From Lacisediminihabitans sp040549465 (lineage in GTDB: Bacteria > Actinomycetota > Actinomycetes > Actinomycetales > Microbacteriaceae): DNA of 64,000 nt. A model generated the notes under the pieces. The model did no database searches, was not told the origin of the DNA, and worked only from the letters and a program-made list of their open reading frames with translations. Both the position numbers and the translations under genes were made by a program. The DNA is taken from assembly GCF_040549465.1 (NCBI RefSeq), contig NZ_JBEPTL010000006.1, positions 1 to 64,000 of the forward strand, read 5' to 3'. This document shows positions 52,084 through 60,301 of this stretch, in pieces (positions within the stretch are counted from its first letter, which is position 1; each line of letters begins with the position of its first letter).

Positions 52084-52149
52084 CTAGCAGCAGCCGCAGC
52101 TTTCAGCGCAGGCTGCCGTGCAACAGCTTCCATCGCAACAGTCAGTCAT
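52084..52149 (-). CDS. 21-residue cysteine-rich metallothionein-like peptide
   Basis: ATG at 52149 to TAG at 52084-52086, encoding a 21-residue peptide with eight cysteines (positions 4, 5, 9, 10, 14, 18, 20, 21) in CC, C and CxCC groupings (sequence begins MTDCCDGSCC). GGAAGGAGGCGACT directly precedes the ATG, the strongest ribosome site in this region, so translation is highly probable. It starts 36 bases after the stop of a Cd/Pb-type CmtR regulator and is followed by a terminator. A soft-metal-binding microprotein is the natural inference. No family is known to me. Confidence 0.7.
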   Translation of the reverse strand: MTDCCDGSCCTAACAESCGCC

Positions 52150-52185
52150 AGTCGCCTCCTTCCCTACCCGTTGTCTACGGGCGGT

Positions 52186-52530
52186 CTAATTGCAGCAGCC
52201 GGGCACTGTGCAGGTGTTATCGGCGCACGGAGCGCCTTCGTCGACAGCGAGGATCACGTTCGTCAATTCCGAGAGCGCGCGAGTGAGGTGCGGATCCGCG
52301 ATCTCGTAGCGTGTCTGGCGGCCCTCCGGTGCCGTCACCACGAGACCGCATCCGCGAAGACAGGCCAGGTGGTTGGAGACATTGGATCGTGTCAGTTCAA
52401 GTTCCCGAGCGAGTTCGGCGGGATATCCGGGCCGTTCCAGCAGGCTTATCAGGATTCTCGAACGCGTCGGGTCGGCCATCGCGCGCCCCAGGCGGTTCAT
52501 GACATCAAGGCGGGTAGCAATGGTCAGCAT
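52186..52530 (-). CDS. cmtR: ArsR/SmtB-family regulator, CmtR type (Cd/Pb sensor)
   Basis: A 114-residue winged-helix repressor very like mycobacterial CmtR: LGRALADPTR-type core, ELELTRSNVSNHLACLRGCGLV with the two sensing cysteines four residues apart in the recognition helix. EGRQTRYEIADPHL follows, and the C-terminal tail CADNTCTVPGCCN carries four more cysteines. In CmtR, Cd(II)/Pb(II) binding by the helix pair plus one tail Cys releases DNA. ATG 52530 lies within a 16-base palindrome and six bases after a TATAGT box, so the mRNA is leaderless and autoregulated. Confidence 0.87.
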   Translation of the reverse strand: MLTIATRLDVMNRLGRAMADPTRSRILISLLERPGYPAELARELELTRSNVSNHLACLRGCGLVVTAPEGRQTRYEIADPHLTRALSELTNVILAVDEGAPCADNTCTVPGCCN

Positions 52531-52542
52531 ATGCTGACTATA
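52523..52542 (-). promoter_or_regulatory. cmtR -10 box (TATAGT) and overlapping palindromic operator
   Basis: GTCAGCATATGCTGAC (52523-52538) is a perfect palindrome whose centre contains the cmtR start codon. On the minus strand TATAGT (52542-52537) sits six bases upstream of the ATG. A repressor bound here would cover -10, start site and start codon at once. Confidence 0.6.
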
Positions 52543-52696
52543 CAGCTTCAGCTGAACTAGCAGAAGATGCACTGGGCGCACCGAAAGCATCGAGTGTCAT
52601 TAGTGCCGGGCGAAAAATGTCGTCATCGTCACGAACGTGGATTGTTCGGTATTGCACGCCAAAGGCGCTTCTGAAGCGCGGCAGATCTTTATAGTG

Positions 52697-52707
52697 AGGA
52701 GGTGATC
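52697..52707 (+). promoter_or_regulatory. Extended Shine-Dalgarno AGGAGGTGATC
   Basis: AGGAGGTGATC is fully complementary to the typical 3' end of bacterial 16S rRNA. It shows that the GTG inside it (52702) is part of the ribosome site rather than the start of the following gene. Confidence 0.6.
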
Positions 52708-52719
52708 AGGATATCGGAT

Positions 52720-55146
52720 GTGCCAGGGATGTCCGCGGTCAGCCGCCGCGTTACAAGCCTGAGACGACGCCTTCGCCAGGCGGCAAAGACGGAGGTTTAT
52801 GCGTTCTGGCGACGACGGGCTGTGCGCTCGACAACGGTGTTATATGAGTCCTTCGCTGGCAACGGTATGCTCTGTAACCCCGAGGCGATCTTCCGGGCGC
52901 TGGTGGACGATCCGCAATTCGCCGATCTCACTCATGTCTGGGTGCTGACGAGTAAGCGGGAGAATCCGTTTGTCGTGCGTGAGTTTGCCCGGTCGCGCTC
53001 GGTGCGGTTCGTTCGGCCCGGCTCCATTGGCTACTACCGGGCGCTTGCGACGGCCGGCTACCTCGTCAACAACGCGACATTTCCGTCGGAGTTCAGCAAG
53101 CGGGCGGGGCAGCGATATCTGAACACCTGGCACGGCACCCCGCTCAAGCGCATGGGATATGACATCGGTGACCCGGCGACCCGCGTGGCCAATGTGGTCC
53201 GCAACCTGCTCTCGGCGGACTTCCTGCTCTCGGCAAGCCCGTTCATGACCGAGCACATGTACGAGAAGGCTCACCTGTTGGGCCAGATCTATGATGGCCG
53301 GGTTATCGAGGAGGGCTATCCGCGGATAGACCGCCAGGTCCTGGATTCGACCAGCATCGCTTCGACCCGCGCCAGGCTTGAGGAGGGTGGTGTCGCGATC
53401 GGCGGGCGGCAGGTAATCCTCTATGCACCCACCTGGAAGGGAACCTCCTTCTCCCGCCCGGAGGACGACCTCAGCGAGCTGGTGTCGCGGGTCGAACACC
53501 TCGAAACCCTGATCGACACGACCAAGTACGTGGTGCTCCTCAAGACACATCAGGTGGTGCACCGATATGCCTCCGATATTCCGGGACTTGCGGGGCGGCT
53601 GATCCCCAACGAGATTCCTACGAACGTGATCCTCGGTATCACCGACCTGCTGGTCACCGACTATTCGAGCATCTTTTTCGACTTCCTCGCGACGGGTCGT
53701 CCTCTCTTCTTCCTCGCTCCAGATCTGGCGGACTATGCCGGATACCGCGGCCTGTACATCGAACCGGCTGAATGGCCTGGCCCGGTTGTCGGCACGGTGA
53801 CAAAGCTCGCCCAGGCGGTGAACGAGTTCGATCGGGAGGGTGTCTCCGACGACATCGCACTGAAGTACCGGGCAATGCAGGCCAGGTTCGTCGCTCGAGA
53901 AGACGGCGTGGCGACGAAGAGGATCGTCGACATCGTGTTTCGCGGAAATACAGACGGCTATGCGGTTGCGCCGATCGCCCATGATGAGCGCCGCACAATG
54001 CTCATCCACGGCGGCGGCATGAGGCCCAACCGGGTCACTTCCGAACTCATCGCACTTCTCGACAGAATCGACCACAGCCGGTTCGACGTCTCGGTGGTCT
54101 TCCCGCCGACGCGGGGGCGATCGGTGCGCGACCAGCAGCGACTGCTCAATCCGCACGTCCGCCAGCTCGTCAGAGTCGGAGGGATGAACGGCTCGAAACT
54201 GTCGCTTGCCCGACTGCGCTCGCACCGATCGGCCGGCGCAAGATCGCAAGCAGACTTGTCGCGCGAGACGAGACTCTGGAGGGACGAGTGGGATCGGTGC
54301 TTCGGCTCGACTACATTCGACCTCACACTGGACTTCGCCGGTACCAGCTCATTCTGGGCGACACTGATGCTGCACAGCCCCGGTTCCGAACGCTCGATCT
54401 GGCTGCGCCCCGATAGGGTTGGGCCGGCCGAGGAGCTCGCGAAGATCCGCTCGCTCTACGACGCCTTCGATCACCTGGTCTCGGACTCGCCGGGGGAGGG
54501 CATGGCACTGCAGAATTTCTCGCAGGCACAGTCGCTTATCGGAGGGGGGAGGCTCCTGGCGGAGGCGGCGCTCCCTGTCCAATCCGGTGACGGCGAGTCG
54601 CCAACGCCCGGCTGGCTGGCCGAAACCGGCACTGCCGGAGACCTCAGGATCTTCGCCTCCCTCGGTGGCCTGTCACACGAAAACAATCCGCGCCGCCTTC
54701 TCCGGGCATTCGCCCTGGTGCACTCAGAGGCTTTGGAGTCCCGGCTGGTGGTAATCGGCCACGGTCCTCTCGCCTCGTTACTGGAAGCCGATGTCGAGTC
54801 TTTCGGGCTGACCGGGGCCGTCTGGCTCGCCGGCTATCGAGCGAACCCCTTCGCGATTCTCCGGCGTTCGCTCGGTTTTGTTTACACCGGCCAGGCACTG
54901 GGTCCTCGCGTGGTCAGGGAAGCGCGTGTTCTCGGTCTTCCGATTGTCGCCGTTGCCAGCGAATTCGGCGGGGCCGGGGCTCAGAGCGGCGTGCTCGAGA
55001 TCGCGCGGGATGATCGAGCCGTCGCCGATGGAATGGTCGACATTCTCGGGGGGGCCATCGGCGCGTCGTCAATCGACTGGGCCGCAGGCGACGATGCCTC
55101 GCTCGCAGACTTCTATCGGGCGGTCGGAGTGCTCAGGGACGAGTGA
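52720..55146 (+). CDS. TagF-like glycerophosphotransferase fused to a degenerate GT4 domain
   Basis: About 808 residues. Residues ~40-410 are a CDP-glycerol:poly(glycerophosphate) glycerophosphotransferase domain (TagB/TagF): FAGNGMLCNPEAIFRAL, the catalytic NTWHGTPLKRMG, LLKTHQVVHRY and TDYSSIFFDF. Residues ~425-800 align with the GT4 domain of the paralogue at 57026. The phosphate-binding Arg and Lys (GRFSPEK there, GGLSHEN here) and the first Glu of E-x7-E are replaced, so sugar transfer is doubtful. I start at GTG 52720; ATG 52729 is the alternative. The stop overlaps the convergent GT39 gene by 14 bases. Confidence 0.85.
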   Translation: MPGMSAVSRRVTSLRRRLRQAAKTEVYAFWRRRAVRSTTVLYESFAGNGMLCNPEAIFRALVDDPQFADLTHVWVLTSKRENPFVVREFARSRSVRFVRPGSIGYYRALATAGYLVNNATFPSEFSKRAGQRYLNTWHGTPLKRMGYDIGDPATRVANVVRNLLSADFLLSASPFMTEHMYEKAHLLGQIYDGRVIEEGYPRIDRQVLDSTSIASTRARLEEGGVAIGGRQVILYAPTWKGTSFSRPEDDLSELVSRVEHLETLIDTTKYVVLLKTHQVVHRYASDIPGLAGRLIPNEIPTNVILGITDLLVTDYSSIFFDFLATGRPLFFLAPDLADYAGYRGLYIEPAEWPGPVVGTVTKLAQAVNEFDREGVSDDIALKYRAMQARFVAREDGVATKRIVDIVFRGNTDGYAVAPIAHDERRTMLIHGGGMRPNRVTSELIALLDRIDHSRFDVSVVFPPTRGRSVRDQQRLLNPHVRQLVRVGGMNGSKLSLARLRSHRSAGARSQADLSRETRLWRDEWDRCFGSTTFDLTLDFAGTSSFWATLMLHSPGSERSIWLRPDRVGPAEELAKIRSLYDAFDHLVSDSPGEGMALQNFSQAQSLIGGGRLLAEAALPVQSGDGESPTPGWLAETGTAGDLRIFASLGGLSHENNPRRLLRAFALVHSEALESRLVVIGHGPLASLLEADVESFGLTGAVWLAGYRANPFAILRRSLGFVYTGQALGPRVVREARVLGLPIVAVASEFGGAGAQSGVLEIARDDRAVADGMVDILGGAIGASSIDWAAGDDASLADFYRAVGVLRDE

Positions 55147-56683
55147 GCTTCAGCACCAGACTGCTGTGCCCAGGGTACTCGGCCACGACGACGAACCCCA
55201 GCGACGCCAGGATCGAACGGTCGTAGGTGTCGGCTTCCGTTCCGGGTAGTCGATACTCGACCAGCCAGACTGTCTTTATCGAGCCGATTCGCGCGGCGAC
55301 AAAGGATGACGGATACACGGAGTCATGCCAGTTGGTCGTCTGATACCAGGGGGTCTTGAGGGCGATATCCGTCAGTCCGGCAAAGGAAGCCGGGTAGGTA
55401 CGAAGGGCGAGGCGGGGAGCGCGCGATGGCCGTGTGCCCTCGTCGAAGAGGATGCCCTGCCCGGGCTTCGCGTTGGCCTGGATGGTGTCGGCGATCTGCG
55501 ACCAGTCACTGTTGTTTTTGGCGAACGGTGTCCGCTGGCTGAGGTAGCTGATGGAGGAGGCCGCCACGACAATCACCAGCAGCGGGATCGCCACGATGCG
55601 CGGGCGAACCCGCGCCAGGAGCCATCCGATCAGGAGCGCAGCGGCCGGGGCGGCGAATGACAGATAGCGGGAGGAATAGACCGCGTGCACGGAATTGATG
55701 GCAAGGAGGATGGCCGGAGGGCCAAGGAGCCAGGTAGCGGCCAGCGGCACAAGCGAGGGGCGTCGCGCCCCGGAATCATCGACGTAGTTGGATACGCCAG
55801 GGTCTCGGCGCGTACGGTACGCTCCGACGGCCCAGAAAGCGATCGCCGTGATGATGAGGGTCCAGGCGATCACAGCCATCAGGTCGTTGCCGAACCACTG
55901 CGTCACGACAAGTGTGCGGATGTTGGTGGAGTCGCGGCTCGCGAGGAAGGCGATCTGTCCGCTTTCGGCTATCCCGAATCCGATCACCACTCCGGCGAGA
56001 ACGACGCTGCAGAGTGTCGCTCGTACCCACCGCCTCACGACGGCCCGCTGTCGGGTGCCGAGCACGATCACGGCATGGGCGACGAGGATCAGCATGCTGA
56101 ACAGGAAGATGTAGCCGCAGATGGCTAACCCGATGGCATAGAACACCCACAGCCGTCGTTTGGGCTTCTCGAGACCGAGAATGTACACCAGCAGGATGGT
56201 GAGCCACACTACTGCGGCCGCGCTCATCGCATACCCGCGGGCCTCCTCTCCCATGTAGGTGATGCGTGGCAGGAAGACCGCCACCATTCCGGCGAAAATA
56301 CCGACTCGGGTGCCCCCGAGCCGTGAGCCGAGCACAACGATTCCCGCCACCGCGATGCCAACGGCGATCGCGCTGGGGAACCTCACGGAAAATGGGGATG
56401 CCCCAAACGCCAGCACCCAGAAGTGCAGGAACAGGTAGTAGGTGCCGTGAACCGCATCCACGGTGCCGAGCATGCGGAAGAGCGACGGAAGCGAGCGCTC
56501 TGCCGAGAGCACGCTGGCTGCTTCGTCGCCCCACAGCGACGGAATCCAGGAGCCGGCAGCGGAAACCGCGGTGGCCACCGCGCCGAGAGAGATCGCCCAG
56601 ATAGACGGGTTGGATAGCCTTCTGCGCGTAAGCGCGACGACAGCCTCCTGCCCGCGATCACGAAGTTTAGAATCGTATGACAC
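55133..56683 (-). CDS. GT39-type membrane glycosyltransferase (ArnT/PMT superfamily)
   Basis: A 516-residue protein with about 11 transmembrane helices. The first extracytoplasmic loop SLWGDEAASVLSAERSLPSLFRM carries the D-E pair typical of GT-C enzymes using polyprenyl-phosphate sugars. YMGEEARGYAMSAAAV follows, and a C-terminal soluble domain holds about 120 residues. It probably adds a sugar to a cell-surface polymer. GTG 56683 is favoured, 17 bases inside the end of the small membrane protein gene. It is embedded between two TagF fusions. Confidence 0.8.
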   Translation of the reverse strand: MSYDSKLRDRGQEAVVALTRRRLSNPSIWAISLGAVATAVSAAGSWIPSLWGDEAASVLSAERSLPSLFRMLGTVDAVHGTYYLFLHFWVLAFGASPFSVRFPSAIAVGIAVAGIVVLGSRLGGTRVGIFAGMVAVFLPRITYMGEEARGYAMSAAAVVWLTILLVYILGLEKPKRRLWVFYAIGLAICGYIFLFSMLILVAHAVIVLGTRQRAVVRRWVRATLCSVVLAGVVIGFGIAESGQIAFLASRDSTNIRTLVVTQWFGNDLMAVIAWTLIITAIAFWAVGAYRTRRDPGVSNYVDDSGARRPSLVPLAATWLLGPPAILLAINSVHAVYSSRYLSFAAPAAALLIGWLLARVRPRIVAIPLLVIVVAASSISYLSQRTPFAKNNSDWSQIADTIQANAKPGQGILFDEGTRPSRAPRLALRTYPASFAGLTDIALKTPWYQTTNWHDSVYPSSFVAARIGSIKTVWLVEYRLPGTEADTYDRSILASLGFVVVAEYPGHSSLVLKLTRP

Positions 56684-56849
56684 GGCTACGTCCTCGCGGC
56701 GGCTCGTTGGTGCTGTCGAAATCGGAATCGTCTGCACTAGGGTCCTGTTCGTCCCCCACTTCCGCCAGGAGCGCAACGACTGCCCATACGCAGGCGGCGG
56801 CGACAACGACCAGAATGCCGATACCTCCAACAATGAGCCATACCATCAT
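56667..56849 (-). CDS. Small single-pass membrane protein
   Basis: A 60-residue protein: a hydrophobic helix at about 3-28, then an acidic segment (EVGDEQDPSADDSDFDS) and a basic end (RGRSRVIRF). GGGAGG lies five to eight bases before the ATG. It overlaps the GT39 gene by 17 bases and is therefore its operon partner. No family recognised. Confidence 0.6.
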   Translation of the reverse strand: MMVWLIVGGIGILVVVAAACVWAVVALLAEVGDEQDPSADDSDFDSTNEPPRGRSRVIRF

Positions 56850-57025
56850 GAGCCTCCCTACGCTAAATTGTTCTCATTGGGCGAGCTTTTCAGGGGACTG
56901 CCCAGATGCCTCTAAGACTGGTGATCCTTTTCGAAAAGATGGCCTGCGCGAATCCTTAGAAAATCCTGGGCGACTTTCTCGCACCCTTAATATTCTGATC
57001 GGCTGGTTCGAGTGAGGGAAGCGCC

Positions 57026-59548
57026 ATGAAACGAGTGTTCCGGCGGCTGCGACGGTTGCTCAGGAAGTTGGCTGCTGCTGGGCGGGCCGAACTTCAGGCA
57101 TTCGCCCGACGCGGTCGTCTGCGACCGGGAGTCGTGCTGTACGAGTCCTTCGCAGGCAATGGCATGCTGTGCAACCCCGAAGCGATCTTCCGGGAGGTGC
57201 TCCGCTCACCCGACCTCGCCGAGCTCCGCCACATCTGGGTGCTCAACAGTTTGCGGGAGCACCGTGAGGTACAGGCGGAGTTCGCCCGCGATCGGCGGGT
57301 GCGTTTCGTGCGCCGCCGCTCCCTTGCCTATGTCCGTGCTCTCGCGACCAGTCAGTATCTGGTGAACAACGCAACTTTTCCTGCGGATTTCAGCAAGCGG
57401 CCCCACCAGATCTACCTCAATACCTGGCATGGCACTCCGCTGAAGCGGATGGGCTATGACATGCCGGACGGCGCCATCGACTCCGCGAATACAGTGCGAA
57501 ACTTCGTTGCTGCGGACTTTCTGCTCTCCCAAAACTCCTTCATGACCGAGCAGATGTACGAAAAGGCTTACAAGCTGCGCGGTGCCTTTCGCGGAATGGT
57601 AGTCGAAGAGGGATACCCCCGAGTTGACCGGCAGTTCATGAACGAGGCAGAAGCGGCGGAGGCCCGATCGCGACTCACGGGCGCGGGAATCGAGCTCGGC
57701 GACCGCACCATCATCCTGTTCGCGCCGACCTGGAAGGGTACGGATTTCAGTTCCCCTGCCGACGATGCCAGCGAACTCTTCCTAGAGGTACAGGCGCTTC
57801 AGGCGGAGGTCGGAGAGGCCTACCGTGTGTTGCTGAAGACACATCAGGTCGTGCACCGATTCGCGGCGGACAGGCCCGAGTTTCGCAAGATCCTGGTGTC
57901 GAACGACATACCGACCAACGTGATGCTCGGTCTCACCGACATCCTGATCACCGACTATTCGTCGATCTTTTTCGACTTTCTGCCGCTCGACCGACCTGTG
58001 GTTTTCTTCACCCCGGATGACGTTGATTACTCCGCATCCCGTGGCCTGTATTTTCCCCTTGACGAGCTTCCCGGACCTGTGGCGCATACCGTTTCGGAGG
58101 TGGGCCGGGCGGTCCGTTCCCTGGCCGCTGACGACAGCAGGCCCCATGCCGCTGCGGAGGATTGGAAAGCGCGCTTCGTATCCTCTGATGATGGCGGCGC
58201 CGCGCGCCGGGTCATCGACGTAGTCTTCCGTGGCCTCACCCTGAATGCTCGAACGAAGTCCCTCGCCGAGGATCCCCGAACGTCGATTTTGCTGAGCCTT
58301 GGCGGCATGCGTTCCAACGGCATCACGAACTCGGCACTCAATCTGCTTAGCGCGATCGATCACAGCGCGTACGACGTCTCCGTTGTCTTCAACCGCCCCC
58401 GTGGCGCTCAGCAGTTGTCGAACCAGCGGCGGATACCACCGCAGGTTCGACAGTTCCACCGGGTCGGCGGGATGAACGGCAGCAAGCTCACCCACCTGTT
58501 TCGCCGACTGCAGGAGCGGTATCCGGCGCTCCGAAGGCGACCGGAGACCGCGACAGAACAACGGATGTGGCGCACCGAGTGGGCGCGTTGTTTCGGCGAC
58601 GCGCGATTCGAGTCGGTCGTGGAGTTCAGCGGGTATACCGCGTTCTGGGCGTCCCTGCTGCTTCATTCCCCCGGCGGATTCCGCTCCATCTGGCTGCACA
58701 ATGATCTGGCTCTGGAAAGGAGCCGATTCGTGGGAAGTCGACGGCGGATGATGCGCACCCTGCCCGCGGTCTTCAGCCTGTATCAGGATTTCGATTCGTT
58801 GGTTTCCGTGTCCGAAAGCCTCCGGCGGATCAACAGAGAAGCGCTCGGCGCCCGATACAGCGTCAATCCGGAATCGTTCGCCTTCGCCCGCAACCTGGTG
58901 GACGAATCACATGTACGACAGGGCCTCGCGAGTCCCTTGTCGTCGGTCGCGAATTACGAGACTGAAGACCAAATACTCGAGCAGGATGATCGACGTTGGA
59001 TCGATGAGCTTCAGCGAGTCGACACAGTGTGGTTCACGACCATCGGACGGTTCTCTCCGGAGAAGAATCAGGCGCGACTCATCCGCGCCTTCGCCGAGGT
59101 CTATCGAGAGCACTCCGCTGTTCGGCTGATGATCATCGGACACGGTCCCCTTCGCGTCGAACTTCAGGCGCTCATCGACAGTCTCGGCCTGTCGCTCGTC
59201 GCGTTCGTCGTCGGGCCGTTTCCCAACCCATTCCCGGTGCTGGCGGCATCCGATTGTTTCGTGCTCTCGAGCAACTACGAGGGCCAGCCCATGGTGCTTC
59301 TCGAAGCCGCGCTCGCGCGTACGCCCATCATCTCGGTGGAATTTGACTCAGTTCACGATGCACTCCCCGATTCGGCGATTCGGATCGTGCCGCAGAGCGA
59401 TGAAGGACTCGCTGAAGGAATGCGTGCATTCCTGAGGGGAGAGGTGCCGAGGTCATTCCTCGATGGGAATGCATACAACCGAGCCGCGGTGCTCGAGTTT
59501 CATCTGGTAACCGGCACGCGAAGTGGGCTCGAACAGAAGAGCAGGTGA
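57026..59548 (+). CDS. TagF-like glycerophosphotransferase fused to a GT4 glycosyltransferase
   Basis: An 840-residue two-domain enzyme. The N-terminal glycerophosphotransferase domain (~35-410) has FAGNGMLCNPEAIFREVL, NTWHGTPLKRMG, LLKTHQVVHRF and TDYSSIFFDF. The C-terminal GT-B glycosyltransferase (~430-835) has intact donor-site residues: TIGRFSPEKNQARLIRAF (Arg and Lys for the nucleotide phosphates), GHGPLR, and NYEGQPMVLLEAALA (E-x7-E). It likely builds a glycosylated glycerol-phosphate (teichoic-acid-like) polymer at the membrane face. ATG 57026 is preceded by GAGGGAAG. Confidence 0.87.
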   Translation: MKRVFRRLRRLLRKLAAAGRAELQAFARRGRLRPGVVLYESFAGNGMLCNPEAIFREVLRSPDLAELRHIWVLNSLREHREVQAEFARDRRVRFVRRRSLAYVRALATSQYLVNNATFPADFSKRPHQIYLNTWHGTPLKRMGYDMPDGAIDSANTVRNFVAADFLLSQNSFMTEQMYEKAYKLRGAFRGMVVEEGYPRVDRQFMNEAEAAEARSRLTGAGIELGDRTIILFAPTWKGTDFSSPADDASELFLEVQALQAEVGEAYRVLLKTHQVVHRFAADRPEFRKILVSNDIPTNVMLGLTDILITDYSSIFFDFLPLDRPVVFFTPDDVDYSASRGLYFPLDELPGPVAHTVSEVGRAVRSLAADDSRPHAAAEDWKARFVSSDDGGAARRVIDVVFRGLTLNARTKSLAEDPRTSILLSLGGMRSNGITNSALNLLSAIDHSAYDVSVVFNRPRGAQQLSNQRRIPPQVRQFHRVGGMNGSKLTHLFRRLQERYPALRRRPETATEQRMWRTEWARCFGDARFESVVEFSGYTAFWASLLLHSPGGFRSIWLHNDLALERSRFVGSRRRMMRTLPAVFSLYQDFDSLVSVSESLRRINREALGARYSVNPESFAFARNLVDESHVRQGLASPLSSVANYETEDQILEQDDRRWIDELQRVDTVWFTTIGRFSPEKNQARLIRAFAEVYREHSAVRLMIIGHGPLRVELQALIDSLGLSLVAFVVGPFPNPFPVLAASDCFVLSSNYEGQPMVLLEAALARTPIISVEFDSVHDALPDSAIRIVPQSDEGLAEGMRAFLRGEVPRSFLDGNAYNRAAVLEFHLVTGTRSGLEQKSR

Positions 59549-59596
59549 TCGTTGTCTGTGACAGCCTTAATTAGCCCGGGGTTGTCGTGCCAACCT

Positions 59597-60301
59597 CTAC
59601 TGGTCGGTCCTCCGTCGGCGGAGTGAATAGCGGTGCTCCGGACGACCGGTTCGGCCGTAGCGCAGCTCAAGCGCGATCGCACCACTCTGCTCGAGCTGAG
59701 TAAGGGAACGCTGGGCGGTGGCACGGCTCATCCCGAGATCCTCGGCAATCTCGGTGGCTGACAGGGGTGTATTGCTGGCATTGAGCGCGTCATACACGCC
59801 CTGGAGCGTCGGGGCCAGGCGGCTGAGCTCAGGGCGCAGCGGTGCAGCGGTGGGTCGCATCAGGTCGAAGATGTGGTTGATGTCACCCTGGGTCGCTTCG
59901 TCAGGCAGTTCGTCGATGTGGGCCGATGCGTCACGGTAGGCGACCAGCCGCTCTGCGAGCTGCGCGAAACTGAACGGCTTGACCAGATAGTGCGTCACCC
60001 CGAGTCTCAGAGCTGCGCGTACGTTGATCACGTCGTTGGCCGCCGAGATCACCATCGCGGCGGGTGGTGACGGCCACCGGAGCATCTCCTGCAGCGTATG
60101 CAGGCCATCCACGTCGGGGAGGTAGATGTCCATGAGAACGAGATCGGGTTGCAGAGACTTCGCGAGCTTGAGCGCCTCGGCCGAGGTGTGTGCCTTGCCG
60201 ACCACGCGGAAACCCTCGATGCGTTGCACGAAGGCTTCGTGCAGGGAGGCAACACGGAAGTCGTCGTCGACGATGAGGACGGTCATCGGCTCAGGAGTCA
60301 T
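59597..60301 (-). CDS. Response regulator, CitB/DcuR family
   Basis: A 234-residue regulator. The receiver domain has the acidic pair IVDDD, the phospho-acceptor in DLVLMDIYLPDVDG (about Asp57), and the KPFSFAQL lysine. A helical linker follows, then a winged HTH (LSATEIAEDLGMSRATAQRSLTQLEQSG). The layout matches CitB/DpiA/DcuR regulators of di- and tricarboxylate metabolism. Its ATG overlaps the sensor kinase stop (ATGA). Confidence 0.88.
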   Translation of the reverse strand: MTPEPMTVLIVDDDFRVASLHEAFVQRIEGFRVVGKAHTSAEALKLAKSLQPDLVLMDIYLPDVDGLHTLQEMLRWPSPPAAMVISAANDVINVRAALRLGVTHYLVKPFSFAQLAERLVAYRDASAHIDELPDEATQGDINHIFDLMRPTAAPLRPELSRLAPTLQGVYDALNASNTPLSATEIAEDLGMSRATAQRSLTQLEQSGAIALELRYGRTGRPEHRYSLRRRRTDQ

